Assembly: GCA_035491935.1 (NCBI GenBank) | Contig: DATJJW010000196.1 | Span: 1-35,006, forward strand | Length of the DNA: 35,006 bases | Direction: 5' to 3' | Source: DATJJW01 sp035491935 | GTDB taxonomy: Bacteria; Pseudomonadota; Alphaproteobacteria; ATCC43930; CGMCC-115725 | Shown: in pieces, positions 1 through 8,110 of the stretch | Numbering within the stretch: the stretch's first letter is position 1 | Layout: every line of letters begins with the position of its first letter | Program-made: the position numbers and the translations under genes | Notes under the pieces: generated by a model | What the model was told of the DNA's origin: nothing | The model's database searches: none | Seen by the model: only the letters and a program-made list of their open reading frames with translations

Positions 1-356
1 GACGGCTTGGTGGTGCCGGCCACCGGCGGCTGCGCCGGGTTGGCGGGGGTCACGGGGACCGCCGGGGTCGGCTGCGGCGCGCCGGATGCCGGAATCCGGT
101 CGAGAATCGAGGCGCCGCCGCCATGTTGCCGGCCCGCCAGCACGGTCAGGATCACGCAGATGACGATCATGCAGGCGAACAGGATGCCCGTCGTGCGCGT
201 CAGCAGATTCGCCGCCGAGCGGCCGGTCATGAAGCCGGACATGCCACCACCGCCGCCACCGCCGACGAGGCCACCGCCTTCGCTTTTCTGGAGCATGACG
301 ACGACGATCAGCGCAATGACGATCAGGACGAGAAGAACGGTGAGAACGGTCTGCAT
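1..356 (-). CDS. secG: SecG, preprotein translocase subunit (partial, C-terminus off left edge)
   Basis: SecG is the small accessory subunit of the SecYEG channel in the inner membrane and helps SecA-driven protein export. Reading down from ATG at 356, about 118 residues are visible. They show an N-terminal hydrophobic helix (about 3-21), the conserved LQKSEGGGL segment, a glycine-rich loop, then AANLLTRTTGILF leading into a second membrane helix (about 54-75). A proline/alanine-rich C-terminal tail, typical of alphaproteobacterial SecG, runs off the window. It lies downstream of tpiA on the same strand after a 188-base gap, the usual tpiA-secG pairing. No strong ribosome binding site is visible before the ATG. 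The identification rests on topology plus the two conserved motifs and is secure. Confidence 0.93.
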   Translation of the reverse strand, partial: MQTVLTVLLVLIVIALIVVVMLQKSEGGGLVGGGGGGGMSGFMTGRSAANLLTRTTGILFACMIVICVILTVLAGRQHGGGASILDRIPASGAPQPTPAVPVTPANPAQPPVAGTTKP

Positions 357-470
357 GACGGCGGAATCTGATCCAGCTACGACAAAAGGCACGCCCGACC
401 CCAGGAGCTTGCCCCGGAGCCGAACGTCGATTGGGCAGGATTACTAGCCGCTTCCGGCCGGGATTGCCAG

Positions 471-495
471 TCCGCTATGTCCGATATCCGCTATG
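471..495. repeat. Direct repeat of 9 bp, 16-bp period, upstream of secG
   Basis: TCCGCTATG occurs at 471-479 and again at 487-495, separated by TTCCGATA-like sequence that carries a further TCCG. On the coding strand of secG this reads CATAGCGGA-N7-CATAGCGGA about 115-140 bases upstream of the secG start. The rest of the 357-544 gap shows no gene or tRNA. It may be a tandem protein-binding site or chance. Confidence 0.4.
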
Positions 496-544
496 CCTGT
501 TGTGGAGACATGGCGCCCAGACGGATAAGCCCAGGAAAAGCGCC

Positions 545-1303
545 TTAGACAGGAGCCGCCGCCACGATGGCGATGAAATCCTCGATCTTGAGGCTGGCAC
601 CGCCGACGAGCGCGCCGTCGACATCCTCCAGCGCCAGCACCTCGGCCGCGTTGGATGGCTTGACCGAGCCGCCGTAGAGCACACGGACATCGGCACCGTC
701 GGCCAGACGTTCCGCCAGGTTACGGCGGATCATGGCATGCATCTCGGCGATGTCCGGCGTCGTCGGCGTGCGACCGGTGCCGATCGCCCAGACCGGTTCA
801 TAGGCAATGACCAGATTGCCGGCATTGGTGCCATCCGGGACCGAGCCCAGAATCTGACCGGCAACGATGGCCAGCGCCTCGCCGGAATCGCGCTGCGCCT
901 CGGTTTCGCCGACGCAGACGATGACCTTCAGACCCGCCGCCAGCGCCGCCGCGGCCTTGGCGGCAACGTCATTATCGCTTTCATGGTGATAGGACCGGCG
1001 CTCGGAATGGCCGACGATGACATAGCTGCAGCCGAGATCGGCCAGCATGGCTGCGGCGATGTCGCCGGTATAGGCACCATCCTTCTTGGCATGGCAATCC
1101 TGGCCGCCCAGCGCCACCGGACCGCCCTTCAGCACCGCGCCGACGGCCTGGATCAGCGTAGCCGGCGGGCAGACCAGCACCTCCGCGCCCGTCGCCATCT
1201 TCTCGACCTCGGCGCGCACGCCCCGGGCCAGTGCCGTACCGTCGGCCAGAAGGCCATTCATCTTCCAGTTGGCCGCCACCAGCGGTCGCCGCTTCATCGC
1301 CAT
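545..1303 (-). CDS. tpiA: Triosephosphate isomerase
   Basis: Interconverts dihydroxyacetone phosphate and glyceraldehyde 3-phosphate in glycolysis/gluconeogenesis; cytoplasmic TIM barrel. The 252-residue product has normal length. The substrate-binding N12 and K14 lie in ANWKMNG, the electrophilic H99 in VIVGHSERR, and the catalytic base E169 in AYEPVWAIGTG, which also carries the flexible loop 6. The phosphate-binding GGSVKPSN is at 211-218. Two in-frame ATGs lie close together (1303 and 1297); the first is used here because an AAGGGG stretch lies about 11 bases upstream of it. The gene is divergent from ppiD across 121 bases and precedes secG on the same strand. No unusual features. Confidence 0.97.
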   Translation of the reverse strand: MAMKRRPLVAANWKMNGLLADGTALARGVRAEVEKMATGAEVLVCPPATLIQAVGAVLKGGPVALGGQDCHAKKDGAYTGDIAAAMLADLGCSYVIVGHSERRSYHHESDNDVAAKAAAALAAGLKVIVCVGETEAQRDSGEALAIVAGQILGSVPDGTNAGNLVIAYEPVWAIGTGRTPTTPDIAEMHAMIRRNLAERLADGADVRVLYGGSVKPSNAAEVLALEDVDGALVGGASLKIEDFIAIVAAAPV

Positions 1304-1424
1304 ATCGTTCTATATCCCCTTCTCATTGATGCGGTACCGGCCGCCCTCGACTTTCCCAGTTGCGGGGTCGGAGGCCGGCGCACTATGGTCGCGCCTGCTT
1401 CGGGCACCATAATGATTTCGTGAG

Positions 1425-3332
1425 ATGCTGCAATTCATCCGCTCGCTGTCCAGTTCCAAGGGCGGCTCCATCATCGTCAAACTCCTCTTCGGCGCGCTGA
1501 TCGCCTGCTTCGGCGTCTGGGGCATCGGGGATTTCCTCAATGGCAACAACAACGGGTCGAGTACGATCCTCAAGGTCGGCGACAGTTCGATCGGCTCCGA
1601 GGAGCTGACGAACGCCATCCAGCGTGAGGCGGAGAACACCAAACAGATGTTTGGCGGCAATCTCACCCACGACCAGATGAAGCAGCTGGGCGTGATCGAC
1701 CGCGCGGTCGACGGGGTGGTCGATCGCGCGCTGTTCGACCAGGAGGCCAAGAAGCTGCATCTGGCCGCGGGCCTGGACGAGGTCGCCCGCGTTATCTCGC
1801 AGGACCCGGCCTTTCAGAAAAACGGCGTCTTCGACAAGGACACCTACAGCAACCTGCTGGCCGCCAACCGGATGACCGAAGCGCAGTACATCGCCATGGT
1901 GCAGCAGGGTCTGCCACGCCAGGACCTGGCGCAGATCGCGATCAATAACGCGAACGCGCCGGACTCGCTGGTCAACCTGCTCTATGCCCACCGCGCCGAG
2001 CAGCGCACGGCCTCTTATATCTTCCTGCCGACCACCAGCGTCGGCAATGTCGGCACGCCAGATGCGGCGGCGATGGAGAAATACTACAAGGCCCATATCG
2101 CCGCCTTCACCGCGCCGGAATATCGCAGCCTGACCGGATTGGCGCTCACCGCCGATGCGGTGGCAGCCTCGATCAAGGTCGATGACAGCCAGCTCCACGA
2201 CCTCTACCAGCAGCACCAGGACGAATTCGTCATGGGCGAGACGCGCGATGTTCAGAACATCGTGCTGCCGGACGAGGCAACGGCCCGCAAGGCCAGTGCG
2301 GCGCTTGCCTCGGGCAAGGATTTCATGGCGGTCGCCAAGCAATTCGCCCACCAGACGCCGGAAACGGTCGATCTCGGCTGGGTCGCGCAGAAGGACCTGC
2401 CTGCGGCCACGGCCGAGGTGGCCTTCGCCGCCAAGCAAGGGGCGATCAGTCAGCCCTTCGCCTCGGATTTCGGCTGGAGCATCGTGCGGGTCACCGGCAT
2501 CAAGCCCGCCCATACGCTGAGCTTCGACGAAGCCAAGCCCAAGCTGACGACCGAAGCCAAGCAAGAGGCCGCCGGCAACGCGCTCTATGCCCTGTCCAAC
2601 AAGGTCGAGGACGCGATGGCGGCCGGCGCCGACATCAAGGGCCTGGCCCAGCAATTCGACCTCAAGCCTTTCACCGTGCCCAGCATCGACCAGCAGGGGC
2701 TGAATCCCGCCGGCACGCCGGTGATCGGGCTGCCGATCGCCGCCGCCGACCTTGCCAAGACCGCCTTCGCCACCCAGTCCGGCCAGTTGAGCGAGCTGGC
2801 GCAGACCAATGATGGCAAGTTCTACGTTCTGCACATCGATCAGGTAACGCCGCCGACTCCGCGCGCCTTCGCCACCGTCGCCGACCAGATCAAGGCCGCC
2901 TGGATCAAGGACCAGCAGAACGCCAAGCTCGCAGCCTCAGCCAATGCGATCATCGACGCGCTGAAGAAGGGCGGCAAGCTGGCCGATATCGCGCAGCACC
3001 AGCATCTGGGCGCGGTCAGGACCCTGTCCTTCGGCCATGACGGCGACGCCACCGGCACGCTGCCGGCGGAGCTGACCTCCACCCTGTTCACCCTGCCGCT
3101 GGGCGCCGCCAGCTCGGCCGAGGGCCAGCAGGCCAAGGTCGATGGCAAGTTCGTCGCCGTGCTGAGCCAGATCAAGCCGGCCGATCCCAAGAGCAATCCG
3201 CTGGCGGTGCAGCAGCTGAAGCAACAGCTGAGCGCCGATATGGGCAACGAGCTGATTGCCGAGTTCAGCCGGGCGTTGCGCCAGCATTATTCGGTCCAGG
3301 TCAACCAGGCGGCGCTCGATCGCCTCTATTGA
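1425..3332 (+). CDS. ppiD: PpiD-like membrane-anchored peptidyl-prolyl isomerase / periplasmic chaperone
   Basis: A periplasmic folding factor tethered to the inner membrane, with SurA-like chaperone regions around a parvulin-type (PpiC) rotamase domain. The 635-residue product has a short cytoplasmic N-terminus, one membrane helix at about 16-37 (IVKLLFGALIACFGVWGIG), and a SurA-N-like region to about 170. The parvulin-like domain lies around 255-365 (FVMGETRDVQNIV ... DLGWVAQKDLP ... PFASDFGWSIVRV). A long C-terminal chaperone region follows. Family length is about 620-650. The ATG at 1425 follows directly on GTGAG, so the ribosome binding site is poor, but the membrane anchor fixes the start. 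trpE begins 26 bases downstream, suggesting co-transcription, a common alphaproteobacterial pairing. Whether the rotamase domain is active cannot be judged here. Confidence 0.9.
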   Translation: MLQFIRSLSSSKGGSIIVKLLFGALIACFGVWGIGDFLNGNNNGSSTILKVGDSSIGSEELTNAIQREAENTKQMFGGNLTHDQMKQLGVIDRAVDGVVDRALFDQEAKKLHLAAGLDEVARVISQDPAFQKNGVFDKDTYSNLLAANRMTEAQYIAMVQQGLPRQDLAQIAINNANAPDSLVNLLYAHRAEQRTASYIFLPTTSVGNVGTPDAAAMEKYYKAHIAAFTAPEYRSLTGLALTADAVAASIKVDDSQLHDLYQQHQDEFVMGETRDVQNIVLPDEATARKASAALASGKDFMAVAKQFAHQTPETVDLGWVAQKDLPAATAEVAFAAKQGAISQPFASDFGWSIVRVTGIKPAHTLSFDEAKPKLTTEAKQEAAGNALYALSNKVEDAMAAGADIKGLAQQFDLKPFTVPSIDQQGLNPAGTPVIGLPIAAADLAKTAFATQSGQLSELAQTNDGKFYVLHIDQVTPPTPRAFATVADQIKAAWIKDQQNAKLAASANAIIDALKKGGKLADIAQHQHLGAVRTLSFGHDGDATGTLPAELTSTLFTLPLGAASSAEGQQAKVDGKFVAVLSQIKPADPKSNPLAVQQLKQQLSADMGNELIAEFSRALRQHYSVQVNQAALDRLY

Positions 3333-3358
3333 TCTGCCTCTAGTACGGACATCGACCC

Positions 3359-4864
3359 ATGGCGACTTTCCCCGACTACGCCGCCTTTGCTGAAGCCTAT
3401 GAGCAAGGCCGGCCCAGCCTGGTCTGGACCACGCTGGTCGCCGATCTGGAAACGCCGGTCTCGGCGATGATGAAGCTGGCCGACGGCCAGCCTATGAGCT
3501 TCCTGCTCGAATCCGTCGAAGGCGGCGCCACGCGCGGCCGCTATTCGGTGATCGGCATGAAGCCGGACGTCATCTGGCGCTATCAGGGCGGGCAGGTCTC
3601 GATCAACCGCCAGGCGCGGCGCAACCCCGACGCCTTCGAGCCTATCACCGAAAAGCCGCTCGATTCCCTGCGCAAGCTGCTGGCCGAAAGCCGGGTCGAT
3701 ATCCCCAATCCGCTGCCGCCGATGGCGAGCGGGCTGTTCGGCTATCTGGGCTATGGCATGATCGGCCAGATCGAACGGCTGCCCGATGCCAATCCCGATA
3801 CGCTGGGTGTGCCGGACGCGCTGCTGATCCGCCCCAGCGTGGTCGCGATCTTCGATACGGTGCTGGATCGGGTGACCGTGGTGACGCCCGTCTGGCCGGA
3901 TGCCGGCATGACGGCTCAGGCGGCCCGTGCCCGCGCCGAAGAGATCCTGGCCGACATCGTCGCCGAGTTCGGCCGCTCGCTGCCGCACCGGGTCGAACGC
4001 CAGGCCGCGGGCTCCATGCCCGATCCCAGTTCCAACTTCACCCGCGAGGGCTATCACGCCGTCGTCGAACAGGCGAAGGAGTACATCCGCGCCGGCGACA
4101 TCTTCCAGGTCGTGCCGTCGCAGCGTTTCGCCCTGCCCTTCCGCCTGCCGCCCTTCGCCTTCTATCGCTCGCTGAGGCGCCTCAACCCCTCACCCTTCCT
4201 GTTCTTCTTCGATTTCGGGAATTTCAGCGTCATCGGGTCGAGCCCGGAAATCCTGGTGCGCCTGCGCGAGGACAAGATCACCATCCGACCGATCGCCGGC
4301 ACTCGCAAGCGCGGCGCCACGCCCGAGGAGGATGCCGCACTCGCCGCCGACCTCCTGGGCGACCCGAAGGAACTGGCCGAGCATCTGATGCTGCTCGACC
4401 TCGCCCGCAACGATGTCGGCCGCGTCGCCCAGATCGGTTCGGTGCATGTGAAGGAGAAGATGAACGTCGATCGCTACAGCCACGTCATGCATATCTGCTC
4501 GACGGTGGAAGGTACGATCGATGCCGAGCGGCACGACGTGCTGGACGCGCTGATGGCGGGCTTCCCGGCCGGCACGGTTTCCGGCGCGCCCAAGGTCCGC
4601 GCCATGGAGATCATCGATGAGTTGGAGCCGGAGCGCCGCAACATCTATGGCGGTGCCGTAGGCTATTTCGGCGCCAATGGCTCGATGGACACCTGCATCG
4701 CGCTCCGGACCGCCGTGCACAAGGATGGCCGCCTGATCATCCAGGCCGGCGGCGGCGTCGTCGCCGACAGCGATCCGGAGCTGGAATACCAGGAGACGAT
4801 CAACAAGGCCCGTGCCCTGGTTCGTGCCGCCGAGGAGGCCCTCAAATTCGCGGCGGGGAACTGA
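3359..4864 (+). CDS. trpE: Anthranilate synthase component I
   Basis: Converts chorismate to anthranilate, the first committed step of tryptophan synthesis, with TrpG supplying ammonia from glutamine. The 501-residue product has the tryptophan feedback-site motif LLES (49-52) with RYSVIG (61-66), followed by the chorismate-binding domain: PIAGTRKRG, LLDLARNDVGRV, GTVSGAPKVRAMEIIDEL, NIYGGAVGY and QAGGGVVADSDPE. These separate it from isochorismate synthases. PabB is the main alternative, but the LLES motif, the length and the linked trpG favour TrpE. The glutaminase is a separate protein (trpG at 6491), unlike the TrpE(G) fusion of rhizobia. The gene starts 26 bases after ppiD without a clear ribosome binding site and ends just before a REPIN repeat. 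Confidence 0.96.
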   Translation: MATFPDYAAFAEAYEQGRPSLVWTTLVADLETPVSAMMKLADGQPMSFLLESVEGGATRGRYSVIGMKPDVIWRYQGGQVSINRQARRNPDAFEPITEKPLDSLRKLLAESRVDIPNPLPPMASGLFGYLGYGMIGQIERLPDANPDTLGVPDALLIRPSVVAIFDTVLDRVTVVTPVWPDAGMTAQAARARAEEILADIVAEFGRSLPHRVERQAAGSMPDPSSNFTREGYHAVVEQAKEYIRAGDIFQVVPSQRFALPFRLPPFAFYRSLRRLNPSPFLFFFDFGNFSVIGSSPEILVRLREDKITIRPIAGTRKRGATPEEDAALAADLLGDPKELAEHLMLLDLARNDVGRVAQIGSVHVKEKMNVDRYSHVMHICSTVEGTIDAERHDVLDALMAGFPAGTVSGAPKVRAMEIIDELEPERRNIYGGAVGYFGANGSMDTCIALRTAVHKDGRLIIQAGGGVVADSDPELEYQETINKARALVRAAEEALKFAAGN

Positions 4865-4880
4865 TCCGGCCTTTTTACCT

Positions 4881-4963
4881 CGTCATGGCCGGGCCTGACC
4901 CGGCCATCTCCACGCAATTAGGCGCTGAATACCTAGATGACCGGGTCAAGCCCGGTCATGACG
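4881..4963. repeat. REPIN: inverted pair of REP-like palindromes
   Basis: Two 29-base elements, 4881-4909 and 4935-4963, face each other. The reverse complement of the second matches the first at 26 of 29 positions. Each contains its own hairpin: ATGGCCGGG/CCCGGCCAT in the first and ATGACCGGG/CCCGGTCAT in the second, 9-bp stems with 5-base loops. The outer ends are CGTCATG and CATGACG. The differences between the arms are compensatory, so both stems are preserved. The pair lies in the 114-base gap between the convergent trpE and deacetylase genes, a typical place for extragenic palindromes, where it may also end transcription from both sides. Sequences of this CGTCATGGCCGGG type are familiar as dispersed repeats in alphaproteobacteria (recollection, not a search). 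Confidence 0.85.
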
Positions 4964-4978
4964 GCGCTATTTAAGCAT

Positions 4979-6340
4979 TTAAGGACTATCCGAACTGGCG
5001 GGTGCCGAAACCTGGACCAGCGGATGGTCGGCGGCTTGGTTGCGGCGGACGATGGCGGTGATCGGCACCTGGGCGAAGCCCTTGGCCGCAAGCGTCGGCA
5101 GCCAGGTCCTGAGCGCCGCGATGGTCACGTCATGCGGATGGCCGATGGCGACCGCCGCACCATGCAGGCGGGCAAATCTTTCGGTCAGCGCCAGCTGCTT
5201 CTCGACGGCAGCCGTGGTCATGGTGTCGTCGAGGAAGACGTCGCGTGCCACATGCGGCATGCCCATGGCCTTGGCCATGTTGTAGCCCACCGCATGCGGC
5301 GTGGTGCGTGAATCGAGGTAGAACAGTCCGCGCTGTCGCAGATCCTCCAGCACCACCCTCATGCCCTGCGGCCACTCGGTGAAGCGGCTGCCCATGTGGT
5401 TGTTGACGCCGACGATGTCGTTGCCGACCTGCGCCAGGCCCCAGTCGAGCCGGCGGCGGATCTCATTGTCGCTCAAGCCCACCATCAGCGCGTTCGGCCC
5501 CGGATCGATCTTGGGATTGAGCGGCTGCATCGGCATGTGCAGCATCAACTCGTCACCCTTGCCATGGGCCATCGCCGCCAGCGCCGGAATACCCTTGGCA
5601 TAGCTCATGATCGAGGTGGTGATCGGCGCCTGCAGCTCCTCGACCGCCAGGCGCGAGCGCCTTTCGTCGACGCCCATGTCGTCGAGCACGATGGCGATCA
5701 TCGGCCGGCCGGCGATCGGCGCCACGGCGATGGCATTATGCTGCCACGGCATCTCGCCACCCTTGAAGGCGGCAGGCGGCAGCGGCCCCTTCGTCATTAT
5801 CGGGGGTGGAGGCAGTGCCGCCACCTGCTCCGGCCGGGTATGCTTGGCGGCAGCCTCGACGGGATGCGGCGCCGGCTCCGCCGTCGGCAACGACATGGAC
5901 GGCGGCAGGCTGGCGGACAGCAGATTGGCAGGCGGCAGGGTGGCCGCTACCGGGGCCTGCGCCATGGCCATGACCGACGGCGGCGCGGACGGCATTGGCG
6001 AGGGTATGAGCGGCGCGTCCGGTGCGACATTCGATTGCGCGGAAGCAGCACCTGCCGACATGGTGTCGGCCGCGTCCATCTTGGCCTTGGTCGCCTTCCG
6101 GAACAAAGGTGCCAGCGCGTCGCCGACCTGGGGCTGTTGCGGCTTCGGGCTGATGTGATTGCGCGTCTGCTGCTCGGCCGGGCTGACCGCCACCGGCTCG
6201 ATCTTATCGGGCGAAGCGATGAACCGCGGGACGATCGCCATCGCCAGCAGGGCCACGCCCAACACCAAAGCGCCACCTGCGACTGGTAGCACCCATTTCT
6301 TCTTGCCCGCCTTGCCGCCGCCGCGCTGCTTTCGCGCCAT
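4979..6340 (-). CDS. Divergent polysaccharide deacetylase family protein (YibQ/DUF610-like)
   Basis: A 453-residue membrane-anchored protein. A basic N-terminus (RKQRGGGKAGKKK) precedes one membrane helix (about 16-38). A proline/alanine-rich linker runs to about 205, and a C-terminal NodB-like barrel domain begins around 212. The domain has IAIVLDDMGVD with the DD pair at 220-221, LMLHMPMQPL, GVNNHMGSRFT, FYLDSRTT, DVFLDD and AIGHPH. These are the hallmarks of the divergent polysaccharide deacetylase family, whose substrate is not well defined; a role in peptidoglycan or another periplasmic glycan is inference. The catalytic domain should be periplasmic from the topology. The gene lies opposite to and between trpE and trpG, so it splits the trp genes. 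Its 3' end abuts the REPIN. Confidence 0.85.
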   Translation of the reverse strand: MARKQRGGGKAGKKKWVLPVAGGALVLGVALLAMAIVPRFIASPDKIEPVAVSPAEQQTRNHISPKPQQPQVGDALAPLFRKATKAKMDAADTMSAGAASAQSNVAPDAPLIPSPMPSAPPSVMAMAQAPVAATLPPANLLSASLPPSMSLPTAEPAPHPVEAAAKHTRPEQVAALPPPPIMTKGPLPPAAFKGGEMPWQHNAIAVAPIAGRPMIAIVLDDMGVDERRSRLAVEELQAPITTSIMSYAKGIPALAAMAHGKGDELMLHMPMQPLNPKIDPGPNALMVGLSDNEIRRRLDWGLAQVGNDIVGVNNHMGSRFTEWPQGMRVVLEDLRQRGLFYLDSRTTPHAVGYNMAKAMGMPHVARDVFLDDTMTTAAVEKQLALTERFARLHGAAVAIGHPHDVTIAALRTWLPTLAAKGFAQVPITAIVRRNQAADHPLVQVSAPASSDSP

Positions 6341-6490
6341 GATCTAAGCCCGAACCCCTGTTAACCTATCCTGTGCATGGTCTAGCCCGGCGCGCGCGCC
6401 GCAAGCAAGCCCGCCATCGTCGGGTGCGGCTTCCAACTCCGGGGCCGGGCCTGTATATGTCTTGCGCATGTCATAAAGCGGCCGGCGAAA

Positions 6491-7075
6491 ATGTTCCTGC
6501 TTATCGATAACTACGACAGTTTCACCTACAATCTCTGGCATTACCTGTCCGAATTGGGCGCTGAGGTCGAGGTGAAGCGCAACGATGCGCTGAGCGTCGA
6601 GCAGGCGCTGGCCATGAAGCCGCAAGGTATCATCTTATCGCCCGGTCCTGGCGTGCCGGCCGAATCGGGCATTACCGTGCCGATCGTCAAGGCGGCTGCC
6701 GGATTGCCGATGCTGGGCGTCTGCCTCGGCCATCAGGCGATCGGCGAGGCCTTCGGCGGCAGGATCGTGCGGGCACCGGTGCCGATGCACGGCAAGCTGA
6801 GCCCGATCGGCCATGACGGCACGGGCGTGTTCAAGGGGCTGGACGACCCCTTCACCGCCACCCGCTACCACTCGCTTGTCGTCGAGCGCGCGACCTGCCC
6901 GTCCGAGCTCGTGATCAATGCCGAGACCGAGGATGGCCTCATCATGGGCCTGCGGCACAAGACGCTGCCGATCCACGGCGTGCAGTTCCATCCGGAAAGC
7001 ATCGCGTCCGAAGCCGGCAAGCCGCTGCTCAAGAACTTCCTGAACCTGGCCACGGGCCTCAAGACAGCTGCATGA
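6491..7075 (+). CDS. trpG: Anthranilate synthase component II, glutamine amidotransferase
   Basis: Hydrolyses glutamine and channels ammonia to TrpE (and in many bacteria also to PabB for folate synthesis). The 194-residue class I amidotransferase starts MFLLIDNYDSFTYNL, typical of TrpG/PabA. It has the oxyanion motif SPGPG (50-54), nucleophile C78 in GVCLGHQ, and H167/E169 in VQFHPES. All catalytic triad residues are present at normal spacing. It is the first gene of a tightly packed unit trpG-trpD-trpC-moaC-moeA; its stop overlaps the trpD start by four bases (ATGA). The promoter should lie in the 150-base gap shared with the divergent deacetylase gene; that gap contains a 14-base GC-alternating palindrome at 6388-6401 but no clear leader peptide or attenuator. 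Confidence 0.96.
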   Translation: MFLLIDNYDSFTYNLWHYLSELGAEVEVKRNDALSVEQALAMKPQGIILSPGPGVPAESGITVPIVKAAAGLPMLGVCLGHQAIGEAFGGRIVRAPVPMHGKLSPIGHDGTGVFKGLDDPFTATRYHSLVVERATCPSELVINAETEDGLIMGLRHKTLPIHGVQFHPESIASEAGKPLLKNFLNLATGLKTAA

Positions 7076-8100
7076 GCACGGGGTTCAAATTCTGGCTGAA
7101 CGAGCTGGCCCAGGGCAAGACGCTCAGCGAACCCGAGGCGGAACAGGCCTTCGACATCATCATGTCGGGCGATGCCACGCTGCCGCAGATGGGCGCCTTC
7201 CTGATGGCGATGCGCGTACGCGGTGAGACGGTGGACGAGATCACCGGCGCGGCCCGCGTCATGCGCGCCAAGGCGCTGCATGTCGCGGCACCGGCAGACG
7301 CCATCGATACCTGCGGCACCGGTGGCGATGCCAGCGGCAGCTTCAATGTCTCGACCGCTGTGGCGCTGATCGCGGCATCCTGCGGCGTGCCGGTCGCCAA
7401 GCACGGCAACCGGGCGATGTCGTCGAAATCGGGATCCTCGGATATCCTGACGGCGCTGGGCGTCAATATCGACATACCGATGGAGGCCATCGAGGCAGGT
7501 CTGCGCGATATCGGGTTGGGCTTCCTGATGGCCCCGCGCCATCACGCGGCCACTCGCCACGTCAATCCGGTACGCGTCGATATGGGTACCCGCACCATCT
7601 TCAACATGCTGGGCCCGCTATCGAACCCGGCCGGGGTCAAGCGCCAGCTGATCGGCGTGTTCGCGCCGCAATGGGTGCATCCCTTCGCCGAAGTGCTGCA
7701 GCGTCTGGGCTCGACCGATTGCTGGGTCGTGCATGGCGAGGGGCTGGACGAGCTGACCACCACCGGCACCAGCCACGTCGCCGCCTTGAAGAATGGCGAA
7801 ATCCGCAGCTTCACGCTCCGCCCCGAGGATGTTGGGCTGCCCGCAGCCACCCGCGCCGATATCGCCGGCGGCACGCCCGAAGAGAATGCCGCGATGATGC
7901 ATGAGCTTTTGGGCGGCAAGACCGGCCCGATCCGCGACATTACGCTGCTGAATGCTGGTGCCGCGCTCATCGTCGCCGGGCGGGCCGAGGATCTGGTCCA
8001 AGGCATGAAGATCGCGGCCGACGCGATCGACAGCGGCAAGACGGCTGCGACGCTGAAGCGTTTCATCGCCCACACCCAATCGGCATTGGCAGCATCGTGA
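7072..8100 (+). CDS. trpD: Anthranilate phosphoribosyltransferase
   Basis: Transfers phosphoribose from PRPP to anthranilate, the second step of the tryptophan pathway. The 342-residue product has normal length. The PRPP-binding glycine motif DTCGTGGD covers 79-86. The KHGNRAMSSKSGSSD segment at 110-124 contributes anthranilate/PRPP contacts, and GPLSNPAG and GLDE motifs follow. Start ATG at 7072 overlaps the trpG stop as ATGA, so the two are translationally coupled. trpC follows after 10 bases. One small variation: the usual FAPxHHPAMKH reads MAPRHHAATRH here, keeping the histidine pair. Confidence 0.97.
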   Translation: MSTGFKFWLNELAQGKTLSEPEAEQAFDIIMSGDATLPQMGAFLMAMRVRGETVDEITGAARVMRAKALHVAAPADAIDTCGTGGDASGSFNVSTAVALIAASCGVPVAKHGNRAMSSKSGSSDILTALGVNIDIPMEAIEAGLRDIGLGFLMAPRHHAATRHVNPVRVDMGTRTIFNMLGPLSNPAGVKRQLIGVFAPQWVHPFAEVLQRLGSTDCWVVHGEGLDELTTTGTSHVAALKNGEIRSFTLRPEDVGLPAATRADIAGGTPEENAAMMHELLGGKTGPIRDITLLNAGAALIVAGRAEDLVQGMKIAADAIDSGKTAATLKRFIAHTQSALAAS

Positions 8101-8110
8101 GCACCCCATC

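Noticed and set aside
357..544. Possible tRNA gene between secG and tpiA (tRNA-Leu is near secG in other bacteria)
   Set aside because: No T-loop GTTCGAxTC, no acceptor pairing and no cloverleaf could be found on either strand.
1383..2834. A 483-codon minus-strand frame opposite ppiD
   Set aside because: Composition is typical of an antisense shadow and ppiD on the other strand has a membrane anchor and rotamase motifs.
6388..6401. CGGCGCGCGCGCCG palindrome between the deacetylase gene and trpG
   Set aside because: Alternating CG runs of this length are likely by chance at this base composition; no promoter or attenuator could be built around it.
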